Shown in pieces: positions 8,632-17,301 of a stretch of DNA of 64,000 nucleotides. The notes beneath the pieces were generated by a model, which made no database searches, was not told the DNA's origin, and saw only the letters and a list, made by a program, of their open reading frames with translations. The DNA is from Lutimaribacter degradans (GTDB lineage Bacteria > Pseudomonadota > Alphaproteobacteria > Rhodobacterales > Rhodobacteraceae), in NCBI RefSeq assembly GCF_023703375.1, contig NZ_JAMQGO010000002.1, positions 62,001 to 126,000 of the forward strand. The letters are read 5' to 3'. Each line of letters begins with the position of its first letter. Positions within the stretch are counted from its first letter, which is position 1. A program made the translations under genes and the position numbers.

Positions 8632-9836
8632 GCAAAGCTCCGTCCCGGTCCCTGTGCGGGCACGCCCAGATGGGCGGCCACGCTGGCGGCCACATCGGCA
8701 AAGGCCACTTGCCCCACCGCGCATGATGCCCGCCCGACACCCAGCACCGGCACGCGTTCGCGCGTGTGGTCGGTGCCGCTCCAGGTCGGGTCATTGCCGT
8801 GATCGGCCGTGACCAGCATCAGGTCATCAGGGCCAAGACGACGGGCCAGCGCGGCCAGCCGCGCATCGGCCCATTCCAGGTGGCGGGCATAGCCAACCGC
8901 ATCTCGGCGATGGCCGTAAAGGCTGTCGAACTCGACGAAATTGGCAAAGGTCAGGCTGCCATCCGTCGCGGTATCCACCAGCCCGTCGAGGTGATCCATC
9001 AATTCGGCATCGCTGCCCTTCACCACGTCGGTTATCCCGCGCATCGAGAAGATGTCGCCGATCTTGCCAACCGCATGCACCGCGCGCCCCGCACCCGCCA
9101 CCCAGTCGCACAACGTGGGCGAAGGCGGCGCGATGGCGAAATCGCGGCGGTTGCCGGTGCGTGTGAAATTCCCCGGCTCACCGACAAAGGGGCGGGCGAT
9201 GACGCGCCCAACCCGCATCTCGTGCAGCAGGGGCGCAACGGTGCGGCACAAATCCAGCAGGCGGTCCAGGCCGAACGCCTCTTCATGCGCGGCGATCTGG
9301 AACACGCTATCGGCCGAAGTATAGCAGATCGGCCAGCCGCTGCGCAGATGCTCGGCGCCCAACCGCGCCACGATCTCGGTGCCGCTGGCGTGGCAGTCAC
9401 CCAAAATGCCATCAGTGCCCGCCGCGCGCGCCACGGTTGCCGACAGATCGGGCGGAAAAGCGGGCTGCGTGTCGGGGAAATAATGCCAATCCCAGGGCAC
9501 CGGCACGCCGGCCAGTTCCCAATGGCCCGAGGGCGTATCCTTGCCGGGGCTTGTTTCGGTCGCCGCGCCCCACAGCCCCCGAGGTGTGACGCCAAGGCCC
9601 GGTGCATCGGCGCCACTGGCCAGATGCAACGCCGCGCCCAGCCCAAGACCATCGAGGAACGGCAGGTATAACGGGCCGCTGCGCCCGTCTTCGGCCAGGC
9701 CGTCGGCACAGGCGCGGGCGATATGCGCCAGCGTGTTGGCGCCGGCATCGGGCCGGTCGCCGTTGAAGAAACGCGCCGCATCCGGCGCGCCGCCAATGCC
9801 AACGGAATCCAGCACGACCAGGAAAGCACGGCTCAT
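8628..9836 (-). CDS. deoB: Phosphopentomutase
   Basis: Interconverts (deoxy)ribose-1-phosphate and -5-phosphate. The 402-aa protein has the alkaline-phosphatase superfamily metal motifs: DSVGIGGAPDA at the N-terminus, DTPSGHWE with the phosphorylated Thr, and TADHGNDPT near the C-terminus. The start overlaps the deoA stop and the end overlaps the add start (ATGA both times). It takes the sugar phosphate produced by DeoA into central metabolism. Confidence 0.96.
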   Translation of the reverse strand: MSRAFLVVLDSVGIGGAPDAARFFNGDRPDAGANTLAHIARACADGLAEDGRSGPLYLPFLDGLGLGAALHLASGADAPGLGVTPRGLWGAATETSPGKDTPSGHWELAGVPVPWDWHYFPDTQPAFPPDLSATVARAAGTDGILGDCHASGTEIVARLGAEHLRSGWPICYTSADSVFQIAAHEEAFGLDRLLDLCRTVAPLLHEMRVGRVIARPFVGEPGNFTRTGNRRDFAIAPPSPTLCDWVAGAGRAVHAVGKIGDIFSMRGITDVVKGSDAELMDHLDGLVDTATDGSLTFANFVEFDSLYGHRRDAVGYARHLEWADARLAALARRLGPDDLMLVTADHGNDPTWSGTDHTRERVPVLGVGRASCAVGQVAFADVAASVAAHLGVPAQGPGRSFA

Positions 9837-11140
9837 GGCCCGACCCTTTCGAGAACCAATGGCCGGTCGCCAGGCGCGCCGTGGCCCAGCGTGATCGCAG
9901 CCTGCACCGCGCGCAAGGACGCCTCGGCGGCATCTTCGCGGGCGGCGTGGATGCGCGCCAGCGGTTGGCCCCTGTCCACCCGATCACCCAGCGACACGAC
10001 ATCCGAAAGGCCCACCGCCGGATCAACACGGTCGGTTTCGACCTGCCGCCCCCCACCCAGCGCAACCACCGCCAGGCCCAACGCCTCGCCATCCATCGCG
10101 GTGACATGGCCTGCCATCGGTGCGGGGACCTCGCGGATAACCGGGGCCTCGGGCAGGAAGCGAGCCCATTCCCCGACAAAAGCCAACGGCCCGCCTTGCG
10201 CGGCCACCATGCGCCCCATCGTGTCGGCCGCGGCCCCGGTGTCGATGGCCTGCGCCACCTGCGCGGCACCTTCGGTCGCGTCGGTCGCAAGGCCGCCCTG
10301 CACCAGCGCCTCGGCCCCCAGCGCCACGCTCAGATCGAAAAGCCGCCCCCGCGCGGCGCCGGTCAGCACCCGCATCGCCGCCGCAACCTCAAGCGCGTTA
10401 CCCAATGCCGGGGCAAGCGGTTGCGTCATGTCGGTAATCAGCGCCGATGTCGGGCAGCCCGCGCTGTTTGCCGTTTCAACCAGCGCATGCGCCAGCGCGC
10501 GGGCCTCCTCGACCGTTTTCATGAAGGCGCCCGACCCGGTTTTCACGTCAAGCACCAGCCCCTGCAGGCCCGCGGCCAGTTTCTTGGACAGGATCGAGGC
10601 GGTGATCAGGTCCAGGCTTTCCACCGTCGCCGTCACGTCGCGCACGGCATAAAGCCGCTTGTCGGCGGGCGCGATACGGTGGCTGGCTGCCACGATGGCG
10701 CACCCCGCCTCGGTTACCACCGTGCGCAGCCGCGCCTCGTCCAACTCGGTGGCAAAGCCCGGAATCGCCTCGAGCTTGTCGAGCGTGCCACCCGTGTGGC
10801 CCAACCCCCGGCCCGAGATCATCGGAACCGCCGCGCCACAGGCCGCAAGCGCCGGGGCCAGCACGAGGCTGACACAATCGCCCACACCACCCGTGGAATG
10901 TTTGTCGATCACCGGGCGATCCAGCGACCAGTGCAGCACATCGCCCGAGTCCCGCATCGCCAGCGTCAGGGCGACGCGGTCTGCCGCGTCCAGCCCGTTC
11001 AGCAGAACCGCCATGGCAAATGCCCCGGCCTGCGCATCGCTGACCCCCCGATCGGACAGGCCCTGCGCGAACCAGCGCAACGCGTCCGCATCCACGCGCT
11101 GACGATCGCGCAAGCGGGCGATGATGGCGCGGGCATCCAT
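9833..11140 (-). CDS. deoA: Thymidine phosphorylase
   Basis: Phosphorolysis of thymidine/deoxyuridine to base and deoxyribose-1-phosphate. The 435-aa protein has the family signature region KHSTGGVGD with phosphate-binding residues, then SGRGLGHTGGTLDKLE and VKTGSGAFM. It lies 5 bases downstream of cdd and overlaps deoB, consistent with one transcript. No anomaly seen. Confidence 0.96.
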   Translation of the reverse strand: MDARAIIARLRDRQRVDADALRWFAQGLSDRGVSDAQAGAFAMAVLLNGLDAADRVALTLAMRDSGDVLHWSLDRPVIDKHSTGGVGDCVSLVLAPALAACGAAVPMISGRGLGHTGGTLDKLEAIPGFATELDEARLRTVVTEAGCAIVAASHRIAPADKRLYAVRDVTATVESLDLITASILSKKLAAGLQGLVLDVKTGSGAFMKTVEEARALAHALVETANSAGCPTSALITDMTQPLAPALGNALEVAAAMRVLTGAARGRLFDLSVALGAEALVQGGLATDATEGAAQVAQAIDTGAAADTMGRMVAAQGGPLAFVGEWARFLPEAPVIREVPAPMAGHVTAMDGEALGLAVVALGGGRQVETDRVDPAVGLSDVVSLGDRVDRGQPLARIHAAREDAAEASLRAVQAAITLGHGAPGDRPLVLERVGP

Positions 11141-11145
11141 GCGGG

Positions 11146-11544
11146 TCAGTCCTTTCCGCCACCCATGTGCGACGTGGCAAAGGCCCCAGGCAACAGGTCG
11201 GCCACGGTGACCACCTGTTCCGGCCCGTTCACCGTGGCCAGCCGCACCGTCACCTCGCCGCGCGCGAACTCGGCCAGCTTTTGCCGGCAGCCCCCGCAGG
11301 GCGAGGCGGGCGTCGGGCTATCGGCGATCACGCAAACCTCGACAATCTCGGTCTCGCCGGCCGCCACCATCGCGGCGATCGCGCCCGCCTCGGCACAGGT
11401 GCCTTCAGGGTAGGCCACGTTTTCCACGTTGCACCCGGCATAGATCTGGCCCGAGGCCCCGCGCACGGCGGCCCCGACCTTGAATTGCGAATAAGGGGCA
11501 TAGGCGTTTTCGCGCACCACGCGCGCTGTATCAAGAAGGCTCAT
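11146..11544 (-). CDS. cdd: Cytidine deaminase
   Basis: Converts (deoxy)cytidine to (deoxy)uridine. The 132-aa protein is the short tetrameric type. It has the catalytic C-A-E motif (GTCAEAGAI) and the second zinc motif PCGGC, with N-terminal ENAYAPYSQFKVGAA. The ATG has GGAGA about 8 bases upstream and overlaps the stop of a possible small upstream ORF (ATGA). First assured gene of the salvage operon. Confidence 0.96.
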   Translation of the reverse strand: MSLLDTARVVRENAYAPYSQFKVGAAVRGASGQIYAGCNVENVAYPEGTCAEAGAIAAMVAAGETEIVEVCVIADSPTPASPCGGCRQKLAEFARGEVTVRLATVNGPEQVVTVADLLPGAFATSHMGGGKD

Positions 11545-11723
11545 CGGGCAGTCTCCAGCATCGTTGTGACCATGCCGGGCATGGTCCTTGTCAGGTCCAG
11601 GGGCCCGGCCAGATCCGCATAGCGCGTTTTCATCCCCCCGAGAATGATGAACGCATCAGGCGGCGCCTTTTGGCCCGTGCAACGAGACGAATTTACCGAC
11701 ATTTCCGCGCGGATGGTTTTCAT
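11541..11723 (-). CDS. Possible 60-aa leader ORF upstream of cdd
   Basis: An open frame from ATG at 11723 (GAGGG six bases upstream) to a TGA that overlaps the cdd ATG. The predicted peptide (MKTIRAEMSVNSSRC start, ending TTMLETAR) has no recognised domain. Arguments for it are the ribosome binding site and the ATGA junction. Against it are the lack of any family match I know and the chance of a random frame in GC-rich DNA. Confidence 0.25.
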   Translation of the reverse strand: MKTIRAEMSVNSSRCTGQKAPPDAFIILGGMKTRYADLAGPLDLTRTMPGMVTTMLETAR

Positions 11724-12003
11724 GATCGCCCTCGTGGCTGAACCGTCGCCCGATCCTGTCGCCTCGGCCCGCCCTTTGCAAGCGCCAGCCCGCGGCCGGA
11801 CGCCCGGGCACGCTGCCAGTCCGCGCGCCCCTCGGCTGCGGCTTGACCCAAGCCGCCGGACAGCAGACCATCGCAACGCGGCAAGTCACCCGGCCGTGCG
11901 GCGCCAGGCCGTTTCGAGGCATTCGGAACCGGCGGCGCGGCATTTGGCTTTTCTATTGATCCAGGCAATAGTTTAATACTAAACAATTACGCAGGAGGCC
12001 CCC
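11545..12003. other. Divergent intergenic region cdd/maeB
   Basis: About 460 bases between leftward cdd and rightward maeB. It contains the possible small ORF at 11541-11723 and, at the right end, a palindrome next to maeB. The middle (about 11730-11940) is GC-rich with nothing I can assign. Confidence 0.5.
11967..11988 (+). promoter_or_regulatory. AT-rich 22-bp palindrome upstream of maeB
   Basis: The left half AATAGTTTAAT and right half ACTAAACAATT are inverted repeats with 18 of 22 positions symmetric, centred at 11977/11978. It sits 15 bases before the maeB ATG and just ahead of its GGAGG. The surrounding DNA is GC-rich, so it stands out. It looks like an operator for a dimeric (for example MarR-type) regulator; which one is unknown. 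Confidence 0.5.
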
Positions 12004-14283
12004 ATGACCGATACCCCCAAAGACCTGCTGCGCGAGGCGGCGCTGTTCTACCACGAGCATCCAAAGCCCGGAAAACTGGAAATCCGCGCCACCAAGCCGC
12101 TGGCCAATGGCCGCGACCTGGCGCGCGCCTATTCGCCCGGCGTGGCCGAAGCCTGCACCGAGATCGTGGCAGACCCGGCCAATGCCAGCCGCTATACCGC
12201 GCGGGGCAATCTCGTTGCGGTGGTCTCGAACGGTTCGGCGGTTCTGGGGCTGGGCAATATCGGGGCCCTGGCCTCCAAGCCGGTGATGGAGGGCAAGGCC
12301 GTCCTGTTCAAGAAATTCGCCGGCATCGATTGCTTCGACCTGGAACTGGACGAATCCGACCCCGAGAAACTGGCCGAGATCGTTTGCGCGCTTGGCCCGA
12401 CCTTTGGCGCGATCAATCTTGAAGATATCAAGTCGCCCGATTGCTTCATCGTCGAAAAGATCTGCCGCGAGCGGATGAACATCCCCGTCTTTCATGACGA
12501 CCAGCATGGCACCGCCATCGTGGTTGGCGCTGCGGCAAAGAACGCGCTGCACGTGGCGGGCAAGCGGTTCGAAGACATCAAGGTGGTCAGCACCGGCGGT
12601 GGCGCGGCGGGTATCGCCTGCCTGAACATGCTGCTGAAACTGGGCGTGAAGCGGGAAAACGTCTGGCTGTGCGACATTCACGGGCTGGTCTACGAGGGCC
12701 GCACCGAGGACATGACCGAGCAAAAGGCCACCTTTGCACAGGACACCTCCCTGCGGACGCTGGACGAAGTGATCGACGGCGCGGACCTGTTCCTCGGGCT
12801 GTCGGGCCCCCGTGTATTGAGCCGTGACATGGTCACACGGATGGCCAAGCGTCCCATCGTGTTCGCGCTGGCCAACCCGACGCCCGAAATCCTGCCCGAC
12901 GAGGTGCGCGAAGTGGCGCCCGACGCCATCATCGCCACCGGGCGCAGCGATTTTCCCAACCAGGTCAACAACGTGCTGTGCTTTCCGTTCATCTTTCGCG
13001 GCGCGCTCGATGTCGGCGCGACCGAGATTAACGACGCCATGCAACTGGCCTGTATCGACGGCATCGCCGAGCTTGCCCGCCAGACAACCAGCGCCGAGGC
13101 CGCCGCCGCCTATCGCGGCGAGCAACTGACATTCGGGGCTGATTACCTGATCCCCAAGCCGTTCGACCCGCGCCTGTCGGGTGTCGTGTCGACGGCCGTG
13201 GCACGCGCCGCGATGGAAACGGGCGTGGGCACCCGCCCGATCGCCGATTTCGACACCTACCGTCAAACGCTCAATGCCAGCGTTTTCAAATCCGCCCTGC
13301 TGATGCGCCCGGTGTTCGAGGCCGCCGCGACGGCCGCCCGCCGCATCGTCTTTGCCGAGGGCGAGGATGAGCGCGTCCTGCGCGCCGCGCAGGCAATTCT
13401 CGAGGAAACCACCGAGCAACCCATCCTGATCGGCCGCCCCGAGGTGATCGAGAAACGCTGCGAACGCTTTGGCCTGACCGTGCGCCCTGGCCGCGACCTG
13501 GCTATCGTGAACCCCGAAAGCGACCCGCGCTACCGCGATTACTGGCGCACCTATCACGAGTTGATGGCCCGCCGAGGCGTCACCCCCGACCTCGCCCGCG
13601 CGATCATGCGCACCAACACCACCGCCATCGGCGCGGTGATGGTGCACCGCGGCGAGGCCGACAGCCTGATTTGCGGCACCTTCGGCGAATACCGCTGGCA
13701 TTTGAACTATGTCAGCCAGGTTCTTGGGCGGGGCGATCTGCGCCCGCATGGGGCGTTGTCGATGATGATCCTCGAAGACGGGCCGCTGTTCGTCGCCGAC
13801 ACCCATGTCTATTCGCTGCCCACCCCCGAGAACCTGGCCGAGATCGCGGTGGGTGCAGCACGCCACGTGCGCCGTTTCGGGTTGGAGCCCAATATCGCCC
13901 TATGCTCGCAAAGCCAGTTCGGCAACCAGGCCGAAGGCTCGGGCCGGCGCCTGCGCGAGGCCATCGCCATTCTTGACAGCGCACCGCGCGATTTCGCCTA
14001 CGAGGGCGAGATGAATGTCGATGCCGCGCTTGACCCCGAGTTGCGCGAGCGCCTGCTGCCCGGCAACCGGATGCAGGGGGCGGCGAATGTGCTGGTCTTC
14101 GGCCATGCCGATGCGGCCTCGGGGGTGCGCAACATCCTCAAGATGAAGGCCGACGGGCTTGAGGTCGGTCCGATCCTCATGGGCATGGGCAACCGCGCCC
14201 ATGTGGTGGCCCCCGGTATCACGGCGCGGGGGTTGCTGAACATGGCGGCGATTGCCGGAACACCTGTGGCCCATTACGGCTGA
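12004..14283 (+). CDS. maeB: NADP-dependent malic enzyme, MaeB type (malic enzyme-PTA fusion)
   Basis: Oxidative decarboxylation of malate to pyruvate. The 759-aa protein has the usual MaeB length: malic enzyme N-domain (about 1-160, with [12 protein letters not shown]), NAD(P)-binding domain (about 165-425, [13 protein letters not shown]), and a C-terminal phosphotransacetylase-like domain (about 430-755) that in this family is regulatory and binds acetyl-CoA. GGAGG lies 6-7 bases before the ATG. Monocistronic; a palindromic operator-like site precedes it. Confidence 0.96.
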   Translation: MTDTPKDLLREAALFYHEHPKPGKLEIRATKPLANGRDLARAYSPGVAEACTEIVADPANASRYTARGNLVAVVSNGSAVLGLGNIGALASKPVMEGKAVLFKKFAGIDCFDLELDESDPEKLAEIVCALGPTFGAINLEDIKSPDCFIVEKICRERMNIPVFHDDQHGTAIVVGAAAKNALHVAGKRFEDIKVVSTGGGAAGIACLNMLLKLGVKRENVWLCDIHGLVYEGRTEDMTEQKATFAQDTSLRTLDEVIDGADLFLGLSGPRVLSRDMVTRMAKRPIVFALANPTPEILPDEVREVAPDAIIATGRSDFPNQVNNVLCFPFIFRGALDVGATEINDAMQLACIDGIAELARQTTSAEAAAAYRGEQLTFGADYLIPKPFDPRLSGVVSTAVARAAMETGVGTRPIADFDTYRQTLNASVFKSALLMRPVFEAAATAARRIVFAEGEDERVLRAAQAILEETTEQPILIGRPEVIEKRCERFGLTVRPGRDLAIVNPESDPRYRDYWRTYHELMARRGVTPDLARAIMRTNTTAIGAVMVHRGEADSLICGTFGEYRWHLNYVSQVLGRGDLRPHGALSMMILEDGPLFVADTHVYSLPTPENLAEIAVGAARHVRRFGLEPNIALCSQSQFGNQAEGSGRRLREAIAILDSAPRDFAYEGEMNVDAALDPELRERLLPGNRMQGAANVLVFGHADAASGVRNILKMKADGLEVGPILMGMGNRAHVVAPGITARGLLNMAAIAGTPVAHYG

Positions 14284-14635
14284 TCCGCCGCGCCACGCCC
14301 GGCACAGCCCTTGGCGCGGGGTCCAGCCCGCCAAGGCCCACTTCCTTGACCTTGGCCCGGTGCAGAAGCACCGTTTCCTCCCTGCAATGGCCGATTCCCC
14401 TACTTCGCAGAGGGCAATTTGCAACTTTGCAAATATTTGCGCATTTCGCAGCGAAGCGGCAGAAACCCGAGGGTTTGCCAAATTTTGCAAAAGAAGCGCC
14501 CCTTCATCTGCAAATTTTCTGCGGCCATCTGTCCGTTTGGGCGGTAACAGGCTTGCCCCAACGGCACCCTGTCCCCTATCCCCAGCGCAAGGCGGCACCA
14601 CGCAAGCCGGGCGCCGAGGGACGGAGGACAAGACC
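14284..14635. other. Intergenic region upstream of prpE
   Basis: A 352-base gap. Its centre (14411-14520) is conspicuously AT-richer and holds the TTTGCAAA-like cluster. The remainder is GC-rich without recognisable genes. The prpE ribosome binding site GGAGGA lies at its right end. Confidence 0.6.
14418..14515. promoter_or_regulatory. Cluster of TTTGCAAA motifs (ScfR/PccR/RamB-type operators)
   Basis: Perfect TTTGCAAA at 14426-14433 and 14484-14491, with near copies TTTGCAAC (14418), TTTGCGCA (14436), TTTGCCAA (14474) and CTGCAAAT (14508). The block CAACTTTGCAAA (14422-14433) resembles the RamB consensus, and PccR of Rhodobacter sphaeroides, which controls propionyl-CoA assimilation genes, recognises paired TTTGCAAA. 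Placement before propionyl-CoA synthetase fits. The spacings differ from the published N4 pair, so the exact protein is inferred. Confidence 0.65.
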
Positions 14636-16531
14636 ATGACCACCTATGCAGACGTTTACAAAAGCTGGCAGGACGACCCAGACGCTTTCTGGATGAAAGC
14701 GGCCGAGGCGATCGACTGGGACGAAAAGCCATCCAAGGCGCTGTTCGACCTGGGCGACCACATGTATGAATGGTTCGCCGATGGCCGGGTGAACACTTGC
14801 TGGAACGCGGTCGACCGTCATGTCGAGCAAGGGCGCGGCAGCCAGGTTGCCATCATCCATGACAGCCCGATTACCGGCACCGTGCGCAAGATCACCTATG
14901 CCGAACTGCGCAACCGCGTGGCCACGCTGGCCGGCGCGCTGCGCGCCAAAGGCGTGGAAAAGGGCGACCGTGTCATCATCTACATGCCTATGGTGCCCGA
15001 GGCGCTCGAGGCGATGCTGGCCTGTGGCCGCATCGGTGCGATCCACTCGGTCGTGTTCGGCGGGTTCGCCGCGCATGAACTGGCGGTGCGCATCGATGAC
15101 GCGCAGCCCAAGGCGATCATTGCCGCCAGTTGCGGGTTGGAGCCGGGCCGCGTGGTGCATTACAAACCGCTGCTCGACGGGGCCATCGAACAATCCAGCC
15201 ACAAGCCCGAATTCTGCGTGATCTTCCAGCGCGAACAAGAGGTCGCCAGGCTGAACGAGGGGCGAGATGTCGACTGGCACGCCTTTCAATACGGGGTTGA
15301 ACCGGCCGAATGTGTGCCGGTCGAGGGCAATCACCCGTGCTACATCCTCTATACCTCGGGTACCACGGGCCAGCCCAAGGGCGTCGTGCGCCATACCGCC
15401 GGCCACCTGGTCGCGCTGAACTGGTCGATGAAGAACATCTACAACGTCGATCCCGGCGAAGTCTTCTGGGCGGCCTCCGACGTGGGCTGGGTCGTGGGCC
15501 ACAGCTATATCTGCTACGCGCCGCTCATCCACGGCAACACGACGATCGTGTTCGAGGGCAAACCCGTGGGCACCCCCGATGCCGGCACCTTCTGGCGGGT
15601 CATCGCCGAGCATGACGTGAAATCCTTCTTCACCGCGCCAACCGCCTTCCGGGCGGTCAAGCGCGACGACCCCAAGGGGGAATTCGTCCGGAAATACGAC
15701 CTGTCCGGCCTTCGCGCGGTCTATCTGGCGGGCGAACGCGCCGACCCGGACACGATCAACTGGGCCGCCGACGTGCTGGGCAAACCGATCTATGACCACT
15801 GGTGGCAAACCGAAACCGGCTGGACCATCGCGGGCATGCCCGCCGGGATCGAGGCCCTGCCCGTCAAGGTCGGCAGCCCCACGGTTCCGATGCCCGGCTA
15901 CGACGTGCAGATCCTCGACGAGGCCGGCCACCCGATGCCCCCGGGCGAGCTGGGCGCCATCGCCGTGAAACTGCCGCTACCCCCCGGTACGCTGCCCACG
16001 CTGTGGAATGCCGAGACACGGTTTCGCAAATCCTATCTCGACCACTTCCCTGGCTATTACGAAACCGGCGATGCCGGCATGATCGACGAAGATGGCTATC
16101 TCTATATCATGGCGCGCACCGATGACGTGATCAACGTGGCCGGCCACCGCCTGTCCACCGGCGCGATGGAGGAAGTACTGGCCAACCACCCCGACGTTGC
16201 CGAATGCGCCGTGATCGGCGTGTCTGACACGCTCAAGGGCCAAAGCCCGGTTGGCTTCGTCTGCCTGACCAACGGGGTCAACCGCCCGCACGAGGAAATC
16301 ACCTCCGAATGCGTGGCCATGGTGCGCGACCAGATCGGCCCGGTTGCCGCCTTCAAACAGGCTGTCGTGGTCGATCGCCTGCCGAAGACCCGCTCGGGCA
16401 AGATTCTTCGGGCCACCATGGTCAAGATCGCCGATGGTGACGCGTTCAAGATGCCTGCCACTATTGATGACCCGGCCATCCTCGATGAAATAACCGAGGC
16501 GCTGAAAACCCTGGGCTATCCCAAGTCCTGA
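14636..16531 (+). CDS. prpE: Propionyl-CoA synthetase
   Basis: Activates propionate to propionyl-CoA via propionyl-AMP. 631 aa from ATG 14636 (GGAGGA upstream), matching PrpE length and N-terminus (YADVYKSWQDDPDAFW). ANL-superfamily motifs are visible: YTSGTTGQPKG (ATP loop), WWQTETGW, and the C-terminal PKTRSGKILR with the acetylatable lysine. An ORF extension upstream to 14252 is rejected because it runs through the operator region. Probably induced by propionate through the upstream motif cluster. Confidence 0.94.
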   Translation: MTTYADVYKSWQDDPDAFWMKAAEAIDWDEKPSKALFDLGDHMYEWFADGRVNTCWNAVDRHVEQGRGSQVAIIHDSPITGTVRKITYAELRNRVATLAGALRAKGVEKGDRVIIYMPMVPEALEAMLACGRIGAIHSVVFGGFAAHELAVRIDDAQPKAIIAASCGLEPGRVVHYKPLLDGAIEQSSHKPEFCVIFQREQEVARLNEGRDVDWHAFQYGVEPAECVPVEGNHPCYILYTSGTTGQPKGVVRHTAGHLVALNWSMKNIYNVDPGEVFWAASDVGWVVGHSYICYAPLIHGNTTIVFEGKPVGTPDAGTFWRVIAEHDVKSFFTAPTAFRAVKRDDPKGEFVRKYDLSGLRAVYLAGERADPDTINWAADVLGKPIYDHWWQTETGWTIAGMPAGIEALPVKVGSPTVPMPGYDVQILDEAGHPMPPGELGAIAVKLPLPPGTLPTLWNAETRFRKSYLDHFPGYYETGDAGMIDEDGYLYIMARTDDVINVAGHRLSTGAMEEVLANHPDVAECAVIGVSDTLKGQSPVGFVCLTNGVNRPHEEITSECVAMVRDQIGPVAAFKQAVVVDRLPKTRSGKILRATMVKIADGDAFKMPATIDDPAILDEITEALKTLGYPKS

Positions 16532-16564
16532 TCGTCAGGCAGCGAGGGGCCAGCCCCTCGCGCT

Positions 16565-16636
16565 CCCCGGGGTATTTCAAGCAAGAGGAAGACGGGAAAT
16601 CCACACAGCTTCCTCTTGCCGGAAATACCCCGGGGG
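16565..16636. repeat. Head-to-head pair of a dispersed intergenic repeat forming a long hairpin
   Basis: Arm 16565-16591 (CCCCGGGGTATTTC then AAGCAAGAGGAAG) and arm 16609-16636 (CTTCCTCTTGCC then GGAAATACCCCGGGG) are inverted copies with two mismatches over 27 bases and a 17-base loop. It sits between convergent prpE and the tetR gene. The same core recurs at 22451, 23858 and 58886. Confidence 0.85.
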
Positions 16637-16700
16637 AGGCTGCCGCAGGCAGACGGGGGCAGCGCCCCCTGTCCGAGGGCCCGAAAGGGCCCGAGATATC
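16637..16700. repeat. Short hairpins attached to the dispersed repeat
   Basis: Three small stem-loops in a row: GCTGCCGCAGGCAG, GGGGGCAGCGCCCCC and GAGGGCCCGAAAGGGCCCGA. The same order of hairpins follows the copy at 58886, so they look like part of one composite intergenic element. They may also act as a bidirectional terminator for prpE and tetR. Confidence 0.55.
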
Positions 16701-16728
16701 AGGGCGTCGCGCCAGCGACACCGCCCGA

Positions 16729-17301
16729 TCACGCAAGGCTGCGCAAGCCGCCCATAACGAAATCGCCCGCCAGGTCGGCATATTCGGCCCGGCTCATCCC
16801 CTTGCCGGGGCGGTGCCACATGTAGAACCAGTTCAGGATCCCGAACACGGTCATCGTGGCAGCACGCAGCCGGTCGGGCGTCAGGCCGGGTGCCTCGGCC
16901 GCCACGGCGTCGGCCATTATGGCAACCAGGCGCCGTTGATGGGCGACCAACGGGGCCTGCTTGGCCGCCGGCAACACCGTCAAGGCGTCCAGTTGCAGCT
17001 TGTGTTCGGCGTCGGCGTTCTCGTAGGCGGAAAGGATCGCCCGGATCAGGCCACGCATGCCCTGCTCACGAGTGGCTTCGACCACGGCCACAAGATCGCC
17101 CAGGTGATCATCGAGGATATCGAACAGCAGATCCTCTTTTGACGGGTAATAGTGATAGAGCAGCGCCTTGGACACGCCACAGGATTTCGCCGCACCCGTC
17201 ATGCTGGCGCGATCGAACCCGTGGCGCGCGAAATACTGCGCAGCCCCCTTGCGCAGGGCTGCGCGCTTCGCGTCATGGTCGCGCGCCAGACCGCGGGCCA
17301 T
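16729..17301 (-). CDS. TetR/AcrR family regulator, PaaR-like
   Basis: 190-aa TetR regulator. The N-terminal helix-turn-helix is clear (YFARHGFDRASMTGAAKSCG, then VSKALLYHYYPSKEDL), followed by a ligand-binding domain. The ATG at 17301 overlaps the paaK stop (TGATG), so it is the last gene of the paaK operon and is likely a phenylacetyl-CoA-responsive repressor of PaaR type. A palindrome in the paaI/paaZ intergenic region is a candidate operator. An in-frame TTG at 17304 is a less likely start. Confidence 0.85.
   Translation of the reverse strand: MARGLARDHDAKRAALRKGAAQYFARHGFDRASMTGAAKSCGVSKALLYHYYPSKEDLLFDILDDHLGDLVAVVEATREQGMRGLIRAILSAYENADAEHKLQLDALTVLPAAKQAPLVAHQRRLVAIMADAVAAEAPGLTPDRLRAATMTVFGILNWFYMWHRPGKGMSRAEYADLAGDFVMGGLRSLA

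Noticed and set aside
11953..13866. 637-aa open frame opposite maeB
   Set aside because: Same antisense character, no domains, covers the malic enzyme gene.
14252..14635. 128-residue N-terminal extension of PrpE
   Set aside because: Crosses the operator cluster and lacks similarity to PrpE; ATG 14636 has a strong ribosome binding site.
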